Positions 8,679 to 16,747 of a DNA stretch of 38,376 nt are shown here, in pieces (the first letter of the stretch is position 1; each line of letters opens with the position of its first letter). The notes under the pieces are model-generated. The model was given only the letters and a program-made list of their open reading frames with translations, made no database searches and had not been told where the DNA came from. Both the position numbers and the translations under genes were made by a program. The DNA is from Thiotrichales bacterium 19S3-11 (GTDB lineage Bacteria; Pseudomonadota; Gammaproteobacteria; Francisellales; Francisellaceae): positions 1 to 38,376 of the forward strand of contig JAKJJU010000026.1 of NCBI GenBank assembly GCA_021713295.1. The letters are read 5' to 3'.

Positions 8679-9673
8679 AGAAAGTTATTTATATATTACC
8701 AATGATTGCAACATTAAGTGGTTGCGCCTCATTTGGAGGTTCAGATCAAGGTGATGGTTATGTAAAAGCTAAAAATGTTGGATTAGTACAAACAAAGGTA
8801 ATTAGAGAATATGTTCCTGTGCCTGTACCAGGTCAGTTAATGCCTGTACCGTCTAAAGTTGCTCCAGCAGATGCTCAATTAGCTAAAAAAGGTGGAAATG
8901 TATTTTTAAGTAAAGAAAAAGCCGTTGAATACGCTAATAAGCATGCACAAGTTTATCCAAATCAGAGTGATTTTTTTAATGCGATGATGACCTATAATTA
9001 TATGCCAGGTGCTGTTTATACAATTTATACCTCACCATTAAAAATTACGGATATTGTTATGGAACCGGGTGAAAAATTAATTTCACAAGCTGCCGGTGAT
9101 ACATTACGTTGGCAAATTGCGCAAACCTATAGTGGTGAAGGTAAGAATGTTCAACAACACATACTCGTCAAGCCATCAAAAGTGGATTTAGATAATACCT
9201 TGTTAATTACGACAAATAAAAGAACTTATCATTTGGTTTTAAAGTCCACAGATGGTGAGGCCTACATGGTATCAGTCAACTGGCAATATCCAAAGAATAC
9301 AGTTTTTACCTATAGTGGTGATGCAACAAATGCTTTAGCTTCGGATCCTGGTTATAATATGGATTTATCTGACTTAAATTTTAACTATAAAGTCAGTATG
9401 TACGAAGGGAAAAATATTCCAGCATGGTATCCAAAACGAGTATTTAACAATGGTTCGCATACGTTTATTGAATTTTCAAAACAGTTTAATGCCCAATCAG
9501 GTATGCCTGTATTAGTTATCAAAGGCGATGATGGCTCTGACCAAACTATGGTTAATTGGCGTTTACGTGGTAATTACATGGTGATTGATTCAGTTGTAAG
9601 GCATGCATTTTTACAAACAGGCGTTGATACAACACATAAAACCATGGTTGAAATATCCCAAGGTAATAGCTAA
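8675..9673 (+). CDS. trbG: TrbG/VirB9 outer-membrane core protein with its own lipobox
   Basis: VirB9 forms the periplasmic/outer-membrane core with VirB10 and VirB7. This 332-residue protein begins MKKVIYILPMIATLSGCAS, a type II signal peptide with lipobox LSGC (Cys17), then a proline-rich linker (VPVPVPGQLMPVP). The VirB9 domains follow: ITDIVMEPGEKLI, GDTLRWQIAQ and, toward the C terminus, PKRVFNNGSHTFIEF, which is the typical VirB9 C-terminal strand region. A separate VirB7/TrbH-like lipoprotein gene is not visible, so the lipidated N terminus may take over its anchoring role (inference). ATGA overlap with trbF. Confidence 0.93.
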   Translation: MKKVIYILPMIATLSGCASFGGSDQGDGYVKAKNVGLVQTKVIREYVPVPVPGQLMPVPSKVAPADAQLAKKGGNVFLSKEKAVEYANKHAQVYPNQSDFFNAMMTYNYMPGAVYTIYTSPLKITDIVMEPGEKLISQAAGDTLRWQIAQTYSGEGKNVQQHILVKPSKVDLDNTLLITTNKRTYHLVLKSTDGEAYMVSVNWQYPKNTVFTYSGDATNALASDPGYNMDLSDLNFNYKVSMYEGKNIPAWYPKRVFNNGSHTFIEFSKQFNAQSGMPVLVIKGDDGSDQTMVNWRLRGNYMVIDSVVRHAFLQTGVDTTHKTMVEISQGNS

Positions 9674-9696
9674 ACATTAATTTGAGATGATTTCTT

Positions 9697-10959
9697 ATGA
9701 GTAAAGAAAATAAAGAGTTTAATTTAAATGCAAAGCCACCTAAGGCGATTGAATTAAATAAAAAGTTGATTATGGTTATCGGTGGCATAATTGCGCTATT
9801 GGTATTGTTGATGGTGGTTTTTTCTACAGGTTCAAATCAATCAGATAGTCAAAGATCGTCAGATAAATTAACACAAATGTCACCTCAGGGAGCAGATGTT
9901 AATCAAATTAATAATGTAGATTATGCAGATAGTAGTGAAATAAATAAATTATTAGGCGTTGGTGAAAAGACAAAAATAATTGAAAAAGTGCCAGATGGTC
10001 TAGATCAAAAATATAACACATTACAAAGGCAGTTGATGCAGACACAGCAAGAACTTGCAAAAATTCAGGCGCAGCAAAAAAACCAACCACCAAAACAGCA
10101 ACCTTTATCACCAATGGATCGCGAAGCTGGCTCATCTTCTATATTTTTTCCAGGCGGTGCGCCAAGACCTATTTCTCAGCAACAAAAGAAAGAACAAGAT
10201 GATAAAACGACTCAAGTCTCTGATAAAGATAATTCACCCCAAGCACAAAACCTGCGCTTTATGCAAGGTAAGGTTGATAAAGATGTAACCAATCAAAATA
10301 CGATCCAAACACCAATTTCTAAGTATACAATTTTTGCAGGTAGTGTTATTCCTGCTATTCTACAGACAAAACTAGTTTCTAATCTTCCAGGAACTATCGT
10401 TGCTCGAGTCAATCAGAATGTTTATGACACAGCAACAGGACAATATTTATTAATCCCTAAAGGTAGTACCTTAATTGGCCTTTATAATTCAAGTGTTACT
10501 TATGGTCAGTATCAGCTTCAAGCTAAATTTATCCGTCTTATCCGTCCAGATGGCTCATCAATTGTATTGCCAAATCAAGTTGGTGTTGATGATATGGGCG
10601 TTTCTGGCTTAGAAGATGAAGTTGATAATCACTGGATGCAGTTAATTGGTGCTGCTGCATTAGCAACGGTATTTAACATTCCAGCAGTAATAGCACAAAA
10701 TCAGCAACAAAGTAATACACAAAGTTGTAGTTATGATAGTAGTGGTAATTACACCTGTAATTCTAATTTGGGTTCAACTGCAGTTAACTCGGCATTCCAA
10801 AGTATTGGTCAGACAGCAACAGAAATTGGAGGCAAGCTTGTTGACCGTAGTATGAATATTCAACCGACGATTATTATTAATGCAGGTAAAACATTTGCAG
10901 TAATGGTGACAAAAGATCTGATTTTGCCTCCTTATCATCTTTCACCGATTGGTCAGTAA
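9697..10959 (+). CDS. trbI: TrbI/VirB10 envelope-spanning protein
   Basis: 420 residues. Short cytoplasmic N terminus, one membrane helix at about 24-42, a Gln/Pro-rich periplasmic linker (about 105-200, with a predicted coiled stretch QRQLMQTQQELAKIQAQQ), and the conserved TrbI beta-barrel domain from about residue 205: TIFAGSVIPAIL, SNLPGTIVARVNQNVYDT, LIPKGSTLIG. The hydrophobic MQLIGAAALATVF segment near residue 310 sits where VirB10 inserts its outer-membrane antenna helices. VirB10 senses ATP energy at the inner membrane and gates the outer-membrane pore. Between VirB9 and the unknown exported gene, 10 bp before the latter. Confidence 0.94.
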   Translation: MSKENKEFNLNAKPPKAIELNKKLIMVIGGIIALLVLLMVVFSTGSNQSDSQRSSDKLTQMSPQGADVNQINNVDYADSSEINKLLGVGEKTKIIEKVPDGLDQKYNTLQRQLMQTQQELAKIQAQQKNQPPKQQPLSPMDREAGSSSIFFPGGAPRPISQQQKKEQDDKTTQVSDKDNSPQAQNLRFMQGKVDKDVTNQNTIQTPISKYTIFAGSVIPAILQTKLVSNLPGTIVARVNQNVYDTATGQYLLIPKGSTLIGLYNSSVTYGQYQLQAKFIRLIRPDGSSIVLPNQVGVDDMGVSGLEDEVDNHWMQLIGAAALATVFNIPAVIAQNQQQSNTQSCSYDSSGNYTCNSNLGSTAVNSAFQSIGQTATEIGGKLVDRSMNIQPTIIINAGKTFAVMVTKDLILPPYHLSPIGQ

Positions 10960-10969
10960 AGGGTAGTAT

Positions 10970-11350
10970 ATGAAGCGTTTGATTTCTGGTGTTATACTGA
11001 TTGGTTTATTGATGATCAATCTAGTTGTACCTACTTATGCTTTGTATACGCCATCGACTGATAACAATGGTTATGATTCAAATGATAATACCAACCAAAA
11101 TAGTTCTACAAATGGCAATAACCAAACTAGCGGTTTACAGTCGCAGATGGATAAAAAAACAAAAGAAGCACTAAAAACATTTAAAAATTTCAAATTTGAT
11201 AATCAAGCGAAACAAGACTTTTTTGATACCGTAGGTAAAGATCCATCAAGTGCTGAGTTTGAATCAGCTGGTTTTGGTGGTGATGTATATTCGGATCAGA
11301 GTAAGTTCAAAATAAAAGACTCGGAAGACTCTAATGTATTAGGGAGGTAA
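10970..11350 (+). CDS. Unknown exported protein at the TrbJ/TrbK position
   Basis: 126 residues, not recognised. A Sec signal peptide ends near VVPTYA (about residue 25). It is followed by an Asn/Ser/Thr/Gln-rich low-complexity stretch (about 30-55), a Lys-rich predicted helix (KKTKEALKTFKNFKF) and an acidic Gly/Ser tail. No cysteine follows the signal, so it is not a lipoprotein. It lies between VirB10 and VirB6 genes, where RP4 has trbJ (VirB5-like) and trbK (entry exclusion). At half the usual VirB5 length it may be a reduced VirB5, an exclusion protein, or a new component. Its stop lies 8 bp before the VirB6 start. Confidence 0.75.
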   Translation: MKRLISGVILIGLLMINLVVPTYALYTPSTDNNGYDSNDNTNQNSSTNGNNQTSGLQSQMDKKTKEALKTFKNFKFDNQAKQDFFDTVGKDPSSAEFESAGFGGDVYSDQSKFKIKDSEDSNVLGR

Positions 11351-11358
11351 GTCCAATC

Positions 11359-12537
11359 ATGGCAGATGCAGCACAGTTATTAGGCCCTAAACTATTTAAC
11401 TCAATTGAATTGGTTTTCATCAATAAGGTTAATGCAGCAATAGAAATTGTTAAAGGGTATTCAATTACGATATTATTTGCAATTGCCGCATTAGAGTTAG
11501 CTCTGTTTGCAATAGCTTGGGTGATTAAGCAAGATGAATCACTAGGGATGCTTGCAGTTAAAGTGCTTAAAATTGCTATGATTTTTTTATTTATCACAAT
11601 GTTTCCTTATTTATTACAGCAATTGATTGATGGGTTTACACTGATTGCATTTAAAGTCTCTGGCGATGAAGCTAAAGCTTATGTCTTCAGTGCTGGTAAT
11701 GTCTGGAAAATTGGCTTTAAAGGTGGTATTTCAATGCTAAAACTAGCTGTTGAATACGGGACCTATAATTTTGGAATGTCATTTATTTATTTATTTTTAG
11801 GTTTTGGAACGTTAATAATATTTGCTTTGATCGGAGCGCAAATTATTTTATTAGTGAGTGTATTTTATGCGATGGCATTAGCTGCCTTATTATTAATGCC
11901 ACTAGGCGCATTAAAGCCATTTGAAGATTTGCTTCATCGTGTTATACAAGGTGTGTTTAAAGCAAGCGTTCGGGTCTTTGGGCTGATTTTAGTGTTAGGT
12001 GTTGGGTATACAGTATGGAGTAATAGCCAGTTAAAGTTGACTAGTGTTTCAGCGACAACCGGACTTGAAAAACCATTGGCATTATTTTTTAGTTCTTTAG
12101 TTATTTTGGTTTTAGCTTATAAATTACCAGGGTTGTTAGCTGAGGCAGTGGGTAAAATAAGAAGTAATCTTTTTGAGAGTATACATGGGCAGCCTTCAGT
12201 TAGTGTATCTGCACCTCAAGTTGGGGGGTATCAATCAACAGCAGTTGTTACTTCTTCAGTAGGAGGAGGTTCAATGCAAGGTACTCAAGGGGGTTCATTT
12301 GCTGCTTCAGGTCAAGGTTTAGCAGCAGCAAGTACAATAACTTCAACGCAAACACCATCAGGTGCAACTAGTGCGGCAGCGAATGTAAATGTTAGTGCTT
12401 CTGGCGCAGGTTCAGCAAGTGCTAAAGGTGCTAAAATAGGTGATGCAGCTTCGATAAGAAGTAGTATTTCTGATGATACATTGAGAAAGTTAAAAGCGAC
12501 TGTGAAGCAGGCAATGAATGAAAAACCATCGGGTTAA
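11359..12537 (+). CDS. trbL: TrbL/VirB6 polytopic inner-membrane channel protein
   Basis: 392 residues with about six strongly hydrophobic segments in residues 28-275 (for example ITILFAIAALELALFAIAW and FALIGAQIILLVSVFYAMAL) and a Ser/Ala/Gly-rich, probably disordered C-terminal region (about 280-365). This architecture and the position fit TrbL/VirB6, the substrate-contacting inner-membrane channel component. GGAGG lies eleven bases before the ATG. It overlaps the peptidase gene by 20 bp. Confidence 0.88.
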   Translation: MADAAQLLGPKLFNSIELVFINKVNAAIEIVKGYSITILFAIAALELALFAIAWVIKQDESLGMLAVKVLKIAMIFLFITMFPYLLQQLIDGFTLIAFKVSGDEAKAYVFSAGNVWKIGFKGGISMLKLAVEYGTYNFGMSFIYLFLGFGTLIIFALIGAQIILLVSVFYAMALAALLLMPLGALKPFEDLLHRVIQGVFKASVRVFGLILVLGVGYTVWSNSQLKLTSVSATTGLEKPLALFFSSLVILVLAYKLPGLLAEAVGKIRSNLFESIHGQPSVSVSAPQVGGYQSTAVVTSSVGGGSMQGTQGGSFAASGQGLAAASTITSTQTPSGATSAAANVNVSASGAGSASAKGAKIGDAASIRSSISDDTLRKLKATVKQAMNEKPSG

Positions 12538-13051
12538 TGAAGCGCGTACCAAATTATTTTGGCTTATTATGATTGTTGTAATTAGTTGTTTAGTATTTTT
12601 TTGGCTTATTATTAGTATGCTAAAAGCATATAAAATACAGCTTAGATATCAAGGAACAATGAGTATGCCAGCGGGTATTTATCTTCAGTATCCATCAAAT
12701 TCATATCGTGTTGGTGATGATGTCATTTTTGTTCCAAGCAATACGGTTGAGAATTTAATTGTTAAGCGTGGTTGGTTATCAGAAAAAGAGCCTTTGTTAA
12801 AAGAGATTATAGCTGCCAAAGGAGACTTTGTTTGTATTAAAAATGGTTATTTATGGCTTAATGAAGAGAGACTAGTACCAGTTTTAAAGGAAGATAGAAA
12901 AAAAAGAGCACTTCCTGAGATAAAGATGTGCCGAAAATTAAAATCTGATGAATTTTGGATGATGGGTATCAGTAGTCCATATTCATTTGATAGTCGTTAT
13001 TTTGGTATTGTGAAAAAACAAAATATATTAGGCAAGGTAATTAAATTATGA
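12518..13051 (+). CDS. traF: TraF-type signal peptidase (S26 family)
   Basis: 177-residue membrane-anchored serine protease. One N-terminal membrane helix (about 12-36) is followed by the catalytic Ser49 in MSMPAGIY and the general-base Lys95 in LLKEIIAAKGD, spaced from GD as in LepB/TraF; the DSRYFG box E near residue 160 is also present. In RP4, TraF removes the last residues of TrbC and joins the ends into a circular pilin, so the likely substrate is the pilin at the start of this operon. It overlaps trbL by 20 bp and trbB by 4 bp (ATGA). TraF genes usually sit with mobilisation genes, which are absent here. Confidence 0.88.
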   Translation: MKNHRVNEARTKLFWLIMIVVISCLVFFWLIISMLKAYKIQLRYQGTMSMPAGIYLQYPSNSYRVGDDVIFVPSNTVENLIVKRGWLSEKEPLLKEIIAAKGDFVCIKNGYLWLNEERLVPVLKEDRKKRALPEIKMCRKLKSDEFWMMGISSPYSFDSRYFGIVKKQNILGKVIKL

Positions 13052-14001
13052 AGTCAGAAGAAATTATATCAGATCGTAAGTTAACTATGCTTGAAACAGC
13101 CTTTGGTAAAGAAATCTTAGAATATTTAAATGATGATAAAACAATTGAGGTGATGTTAAACCCTGATGGGCGTATTCATTATGAACGTCATGGAGAAGGT
13201 AAAATTGCTACGGATTTATATTTAACCCCGCAACAAAGTTCAAATATAGTAAAATTAGTTGCCTCATATAAAAATGGTGTTGCAGATGAACGGAACCCTG
13301 AGGTTGCAACTGACTTACCATTTGGAGGGGCGCGTTTTCAAGGATGGTTGCCGCCAGTAGTTGAACAAGCTTGTTTTTCTATCAGAAGGCGAGCAAGCGC
13401 AATTTTTACATTGGAGGCTTATGTAAAGCAAGGTGCATTAACACAACAGCAAAGTGAATTTTTGAAAAAAGCCGTTTTAGGACGTAAAAACATTATCATT
13501 GTTGGCGGTACTGGCTCGGGTAAAACGACATTTGCAAATGCACTGTTAGATATTTTAGCAGGTTCAAATGATCGAGTTTTAGTGTTAGAGGACTTACCTG
13601 AGCTTCAAGTAAAGGTCGCTGATTTGGTAACTATGACGACATCACACTCAGTATCAATGCATGATTTAGTGCGTGGTGCGCTAAGAATGCGCCCTGATCG
13701 TATCATAATCGGTGAGGTACGTGATGGCTCTGCGCTAGATTTATTAAAGGCTTGGAATACTGGACACCCAGGCGGTTTATGTACATTACATGCCAATAGT
13801 GTTGAAAGTACACCTTATCGCTTGGAAGATTTAATTCAAGAAGCTGTTGTTACAGTGCCGAGAAGTTTAATTTTACAGGCAGTTGATCTAATTGTGTTTA
13901 TTCAAAGGGATCGCGAAGCTGGTATACGTAAGATTACAGATGTCGTTGAACTGTATGGTTATGATGGCCAAAGTTACCAATTAAACTCGGTTATTTCCTA
14001 A
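13048..14001 (+). CDS. trbB: VirB11/TrbB traffic ATPase
   Basis: 317-residue hexameric secretion ATPase acting at the cytoplasmic face. The N-terminal domain includes EVMLNPDGRIHYER and the RFQGWLPPVV stretch. The ATPase domain has Walker A GGTGSGKT (154-161), the Asp box LVLEDLPELQV, Walker B-type RMRPDRIIIGEVRDG, and the His box HPGGLCTLHANS. All catalytic elements are intact. It is the last gene of the operon, whereas RP4 has trbB first, so gene order has been rearranged relative to RP4. Confidence 0.95.
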   Translation: MKSEEIISDRKLTMLETAFGKEILEYLNDDKTIEVMLNPDGRIHYERHGEGKIATDLYLTPQQSSNIVKLVASYKNGVADERNPEVATDLPFGGARFQGWLPPVVEQACFSIRRRASAIFTLEAYVKQGALTQQQSEFLKKAVLGRKNIIIVGGTGSGKTTFANALLDILAGSNDRVLVLEDLPELQVKVADLVTMTTSHSVSMHDLVRGALRMRPDRIIIGEVRDGSALDLLKAWNTGHPGGLCTLHANSVESTPYRLEDLIQEAVVTVPRSLILQAVDLIVFIQRDREAGIRKITDVVELYGYDGQSYQLNSVIS

Positions 14002-14003
14002 TG

Positions 14004-14048
14004 CAGTTTGCTTGAAATTATCACGTAGCAGAAACTGTAATCGTTTTT
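14004..14048 (+). terminator. Possible Rho-independent terminator after the secretion operon
   Basis: CAGTTT plus GCT (14004-14012) can pair with AGC (14027-14029) and AAACTG (14032-14037), leaving a 2-base bulge and a loop of about 14 bases. A run of five T follows at 14044-14048. It starts 3 bp after the VirB11 stop. The stem is modest, so confidence is limited. Confidence 0.4.
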
Positions 14049-14086
14049 CACAACGAATTTTAAATTATAGATTGTTTGTTCTTGGC

Positions 14087-15097
14087 CTACCTTGATAGTT
14101 CGCCGCGTAAATTTTGTTGCATTTTATCTTCAATTTCATGTTGTGAAAAATTTTGTCCAAACAGGTAAAATAATTTAGTTAATGCTGCCTCATCAGTCAT
14201 ATCATAGCCTGAAATCACCCCTGCTTTTTTAAGCCCTTGACCTGAAGCGTAATTAGTCATGTTAACAGGGCCCATAGCACATTGAGTGCAGTTAACAATC
14301 ACCATTCCTGATGCTCTTATCTCTCTTAGTGTTGATAGCAAATTTTCATCAGAAGGTGCATTGCCACTGCCATAGGTTTTTAAAATTAAACCTTGCAAGC
14401 CAGAGTTACTAAGGTGTGATAAAATACTACAGTCAAAACCAGGATAAATCGCTAATACTGCAACTTTTGATATTGATAGCATCTGAATGCACAATTTTTC
14501 GTCTGAAGGTTTCAGTATTCGATTTTTGTAAATTGCAATATCTACAGCAACTTTACCTAAGGCTAAGTAGTTCGGAGAGTAAAAAGCGTCAATTGAGGAG
14601 GCGCTGCGTTTGGTGGTTCGATTCCCTCGAAATAGTTGTTTATTAAAATAAATACAAACCTCTGGAATTTGATAGTTTCCTGCTAAAATCAAGCTTTCAA
14701 GAATATTGTTAACAGCATCTGTTCTTAATTCGCAAATAGGGATTTGTGCTCCTGTACAAATAACAGGCTTATTTAAATTTTTAAGTATAAATGATAATGC
14801 TGAGGCAGTATAAGCCAATGTGTCTGTGCCATGAAGAATAACAAAGCCATCATAGTCATCATAATGATTAATAATATCTTTTGCGATAATTAGCCAGTTT
14901 TCAGGTGTGATATTTGATGAGTCAATGAGGTTGGAGTATTCACAAATATCAAATGCAGGTAAAGATTCATGATGATAAATAGGTAAGGTAGTTAATAATT
15001 CGGTTAGATATCCAGGTGCTGTCTGATAACCTGATTCTGATGGGAGCATACCAATTGTCCCGCCGGTATAAGCGATATAAACTTTTTTTTTGTGCAT
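14087..15097 (-). CDS. ansA: Type I (cytoplasmic) L-asparaginase
   Basis: Hydrolyses L-asparagine to aspartate and ammonia. 336 residues, as in E. coli AnsA, with no signal peptide, which supports the cytoplasmic type I enzyme over the periplasmic type II. The nucleophile loop reads YIAYTGGTIGML (Thr14 after GG) and the second catalytic motif is FVILHGTDTLAYTAS. RGNRTTKRSASSIDAF is the conserved loop holding the asparaginase I signature. Convergent with the secretion operon. The ribosome-binding site before the ATG is weak. Confidence 0.95.
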   Translation of the reverse strand: MHKKKVYIAYTGGTIGMLPSESGYQTAPGYLTELLTTLPIYHHESLPAFDICEYSNLIDSSNITPENWLIIAKDIINHYDDYDGFVILHGTDTLAYTASALSFILKNLNKPVICTGAQIPICELRTDAVNNILESLILAGNYQIPEVCIYFNKQLFRGNRTTKRSASSIDAFYSPNYLALGKVAVDIAIYKNRILKPSDEKLCIQMLSISKVAVLAIYPGFDCSILSHLSNSGLQGLILKTYGSGNAPSDENLLSTLREIRASGMVIVNCTQCAMGPVNMTNYASGQGLKKAGVISGYDMTDEAALTKLFYLFGQNFSQHEIEDKMQQNLRGELSR

Positions 15098-15190
15098 TAC
15101 ATGGAGTCAAATAGTTGCATTTAAGGTAATTAGAGTTTTTAGCATGCTTTATAACTTTTGTCAAAGAGCTCCATGTTCATAATCATAGAC

Positions 15191-15991
15191 TTAACTAAAA
15201 AGAAAACTGATAAAGCCACCAGCTTCAAAAGTATTATTATCAGGTTCTACATAACCGTTATCAACTTCAGACTCTTTAATATTCCAGTAACGAATATAAG
15301 GACCAATACCGATTTGAACACTATGCGAAACATCATAAGAAATCTCAAGTTTTCCATTAAGGCCATAGCCATTTGTTTGTTTGTTTGAAATTGTACCGCC
15401 AAAAGATGCCGGCAGATGGCTGTATTGGTAACCAACAATCAGATAATCATATTCAAAAACACCACGGTATGTCCATTTTTTATGTCGAAAGATTAGATCA
15501 ATACCAATTGGCCAATAAAAATAGTTTGACTCTCTTAGATAGCCAAAGTGACCAGTAGTTGTTTCATTGCCACTGGAATCATTATTTAGATAGCGATAGC
15601 CAACACCCGTATAGGGGGTCATTGTCACGTTATGATTTACTACAAATGAATAGCCAACTGAAGGTGCAATATTAATTAGCCAGCTGTTATCATTATCATT
15701 ATCGCCTGTATTAGTAGAGCTATAACTACCAAAATTGTAAGCTCCTCTAACAAACAACCTAAAAGAAAGCTTATGAGTAAACGGAATTTTTGTTTCAGAG
15801 CTTAATCCAATTAGCGGTCCTTTAATTTCCATTATGCCTGGTTCTTCATAGCGATAGTAGCCAAACTCAGGTAATAGACTAATTGATGGTTTGCTTTGTC
15901 GATTTGATTGTTCATTAGCATAAGCAAACTGATTACTTGTTAATGCTAAACTTATGCATAAATACATAAAAGGTGCTAACTTAAAATTCAT
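15191..15991 (-). CDS. Predicted outer-membrane beta-barrel protein
   Basis: 266 residues with a Sec signal peptide ending near FAYA (about residue 25). The mature part shows alternating hydrophobic/aromatic strands typical of a small barrel (LSFRLFVRGAYNF, VTMTPYTGVGYRYL, KWTYRGVFEYDYLIVGYQY, VQIGIGPYIRYW), ending AGGFISFLFS; the final Phe is next to last rather than last. A ten-strand OmpA-like or Omp25-like fold is possible, but the family is not identified. GGAG lies upstream of the ATG. It is divergent from skp, whose product escorts such proteins across the periplasm. Confidence 0.75.
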   Translation of the reverse strand: MNFKLAPFMYLCISLALTSNQFAYANEQSNRQSKPSISLLPEFGYYRYEEPGIMEIKGPLIGLSSETKIPFTHKLSFRLFVRGAYNFGSYSSTNTGDNDNDNSWLINIAPSVGYSFVVNHNVTMTPYTGVGYRYLNNDSSGNETTTGHFGYLRESNYFYWPIGIDLIFRHKKWTYRGVFEYDYLIVGYQYSHLPASFGGTISNKQTNGYGLNGKLEISYDVSHSVQIGIGPYIRYWNIKESEVDNGYVEPDNNTFEAGGFISFLFS

Positions 15992-16114
15992 GATTAAATC
16001 TTCTCCAGTATTTAGTAAACTTTCTGTTAAAAGTCAGTTTTTCCCTTGTAATATAGGATAATCCATATTAATGTATGGCAGAGTCTATTTTAATGTAACT
16101 TGGAGAGCATGAAA

Positions 16115-16642
16115 ATGAAAGTAATGACTAAATTATTAACTGCAACTTTAGTTTCAAGCGCAGTTTTGGCTAGTTCTGCAATCGCTGATACAACAATGAA
16201 AGTAGGTGTTGTTGATGCTGCAAAAGTATATCAGGCTGTGCCACAAGGCCAGGCAACAGCTAATCAAGTTCGTGATGGATTAAAGCCAGAAGTACAAGCA
16301 CTAACAAAAGAGCAACAATCATTAGCTGATCAAGCAAAGCAACTTGAGAAAGATCGCCCTAGTTTATCAGAAAGTGATTATAATACAAAACAAGCTGCCC
16401 TAAACGCTAAAATGCAAGCCTTTCAGCAAAAGTATATGCAGATTCGTCAAGAAGATACACAGAAAAGCCAACAGTTAGCACAAAATTTTGAAAAACAATT
16501 TACTCAATCTGTTTCTGAGTTAGGTAAAAAAGATGGTTATGATTTAATTCTAGTCAAACAAGCAGTGCCATACTATAAAGGTTCATTTGATGTTACAGAT
16601 GAAGTGGTTAAAGAAATGAAAGCTGATGCATCAAAATCTTAA
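16115..16642 (+). CDS. skp: Periplasmic chaperone Skp/OmpH
   Basis: Periplasmic holdase for outer-membrane proteins. 175 residues: signal peptide ending near SSAIADT, an initial strand MKVGVVDAAKVYQAVPQG typical of OmpH, then a long charged coiled coil (about residues 40-125, Gln/Lys/Glu-rich) and the closing strand YDLILVKQAVPYY. The ATG at 16115 is chosen because it lies 7-10 bases after GGAGAG; an in-frame ATG at 16109 is only 3 bases from it and is less likely. It is followed by lpxD, the usual gammaproteobacterial order, but bamA, normally upstream, is absent. Confidence 0.93.
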   Translation: MKVMTKLLTATLVSSAVLASSAIADTTMKVGVVDAAKVYQAVPQGQATANQVRDGLKPEVQALTKEQQSLADQAKQLEKDRPSLSESDYNTKQAALNAKMQAFQQKYMQIRQEDTQKSQQLAQNFEKQFTQSVSELGKKDGYDLILVKQAVPYYKGSFDVTDEVVKEMKADASKS

Positions 16643-16747
16643 ATATAAAAATTTTTAGTGGAGGGCTAATAGCAAATATAAACCCATTTTAAGAGCTTGG
16701 TCACTAAAAGGATTCATAAGTTTAAAGATATAAAGGATATATTATTT

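Noticed and set aside
14967-15164. 65-residue minus-strand frame overlapping the ansA start
   Set aside because: It is an out-of-frame reading of the ansA 5' end without a ribosome-binding site.
16697-16747. Longer LpxD from an upstream TTG
   Set aside because: The added residues do not match the family, while the ATG at 16748 has a well-placed AAAGGA.
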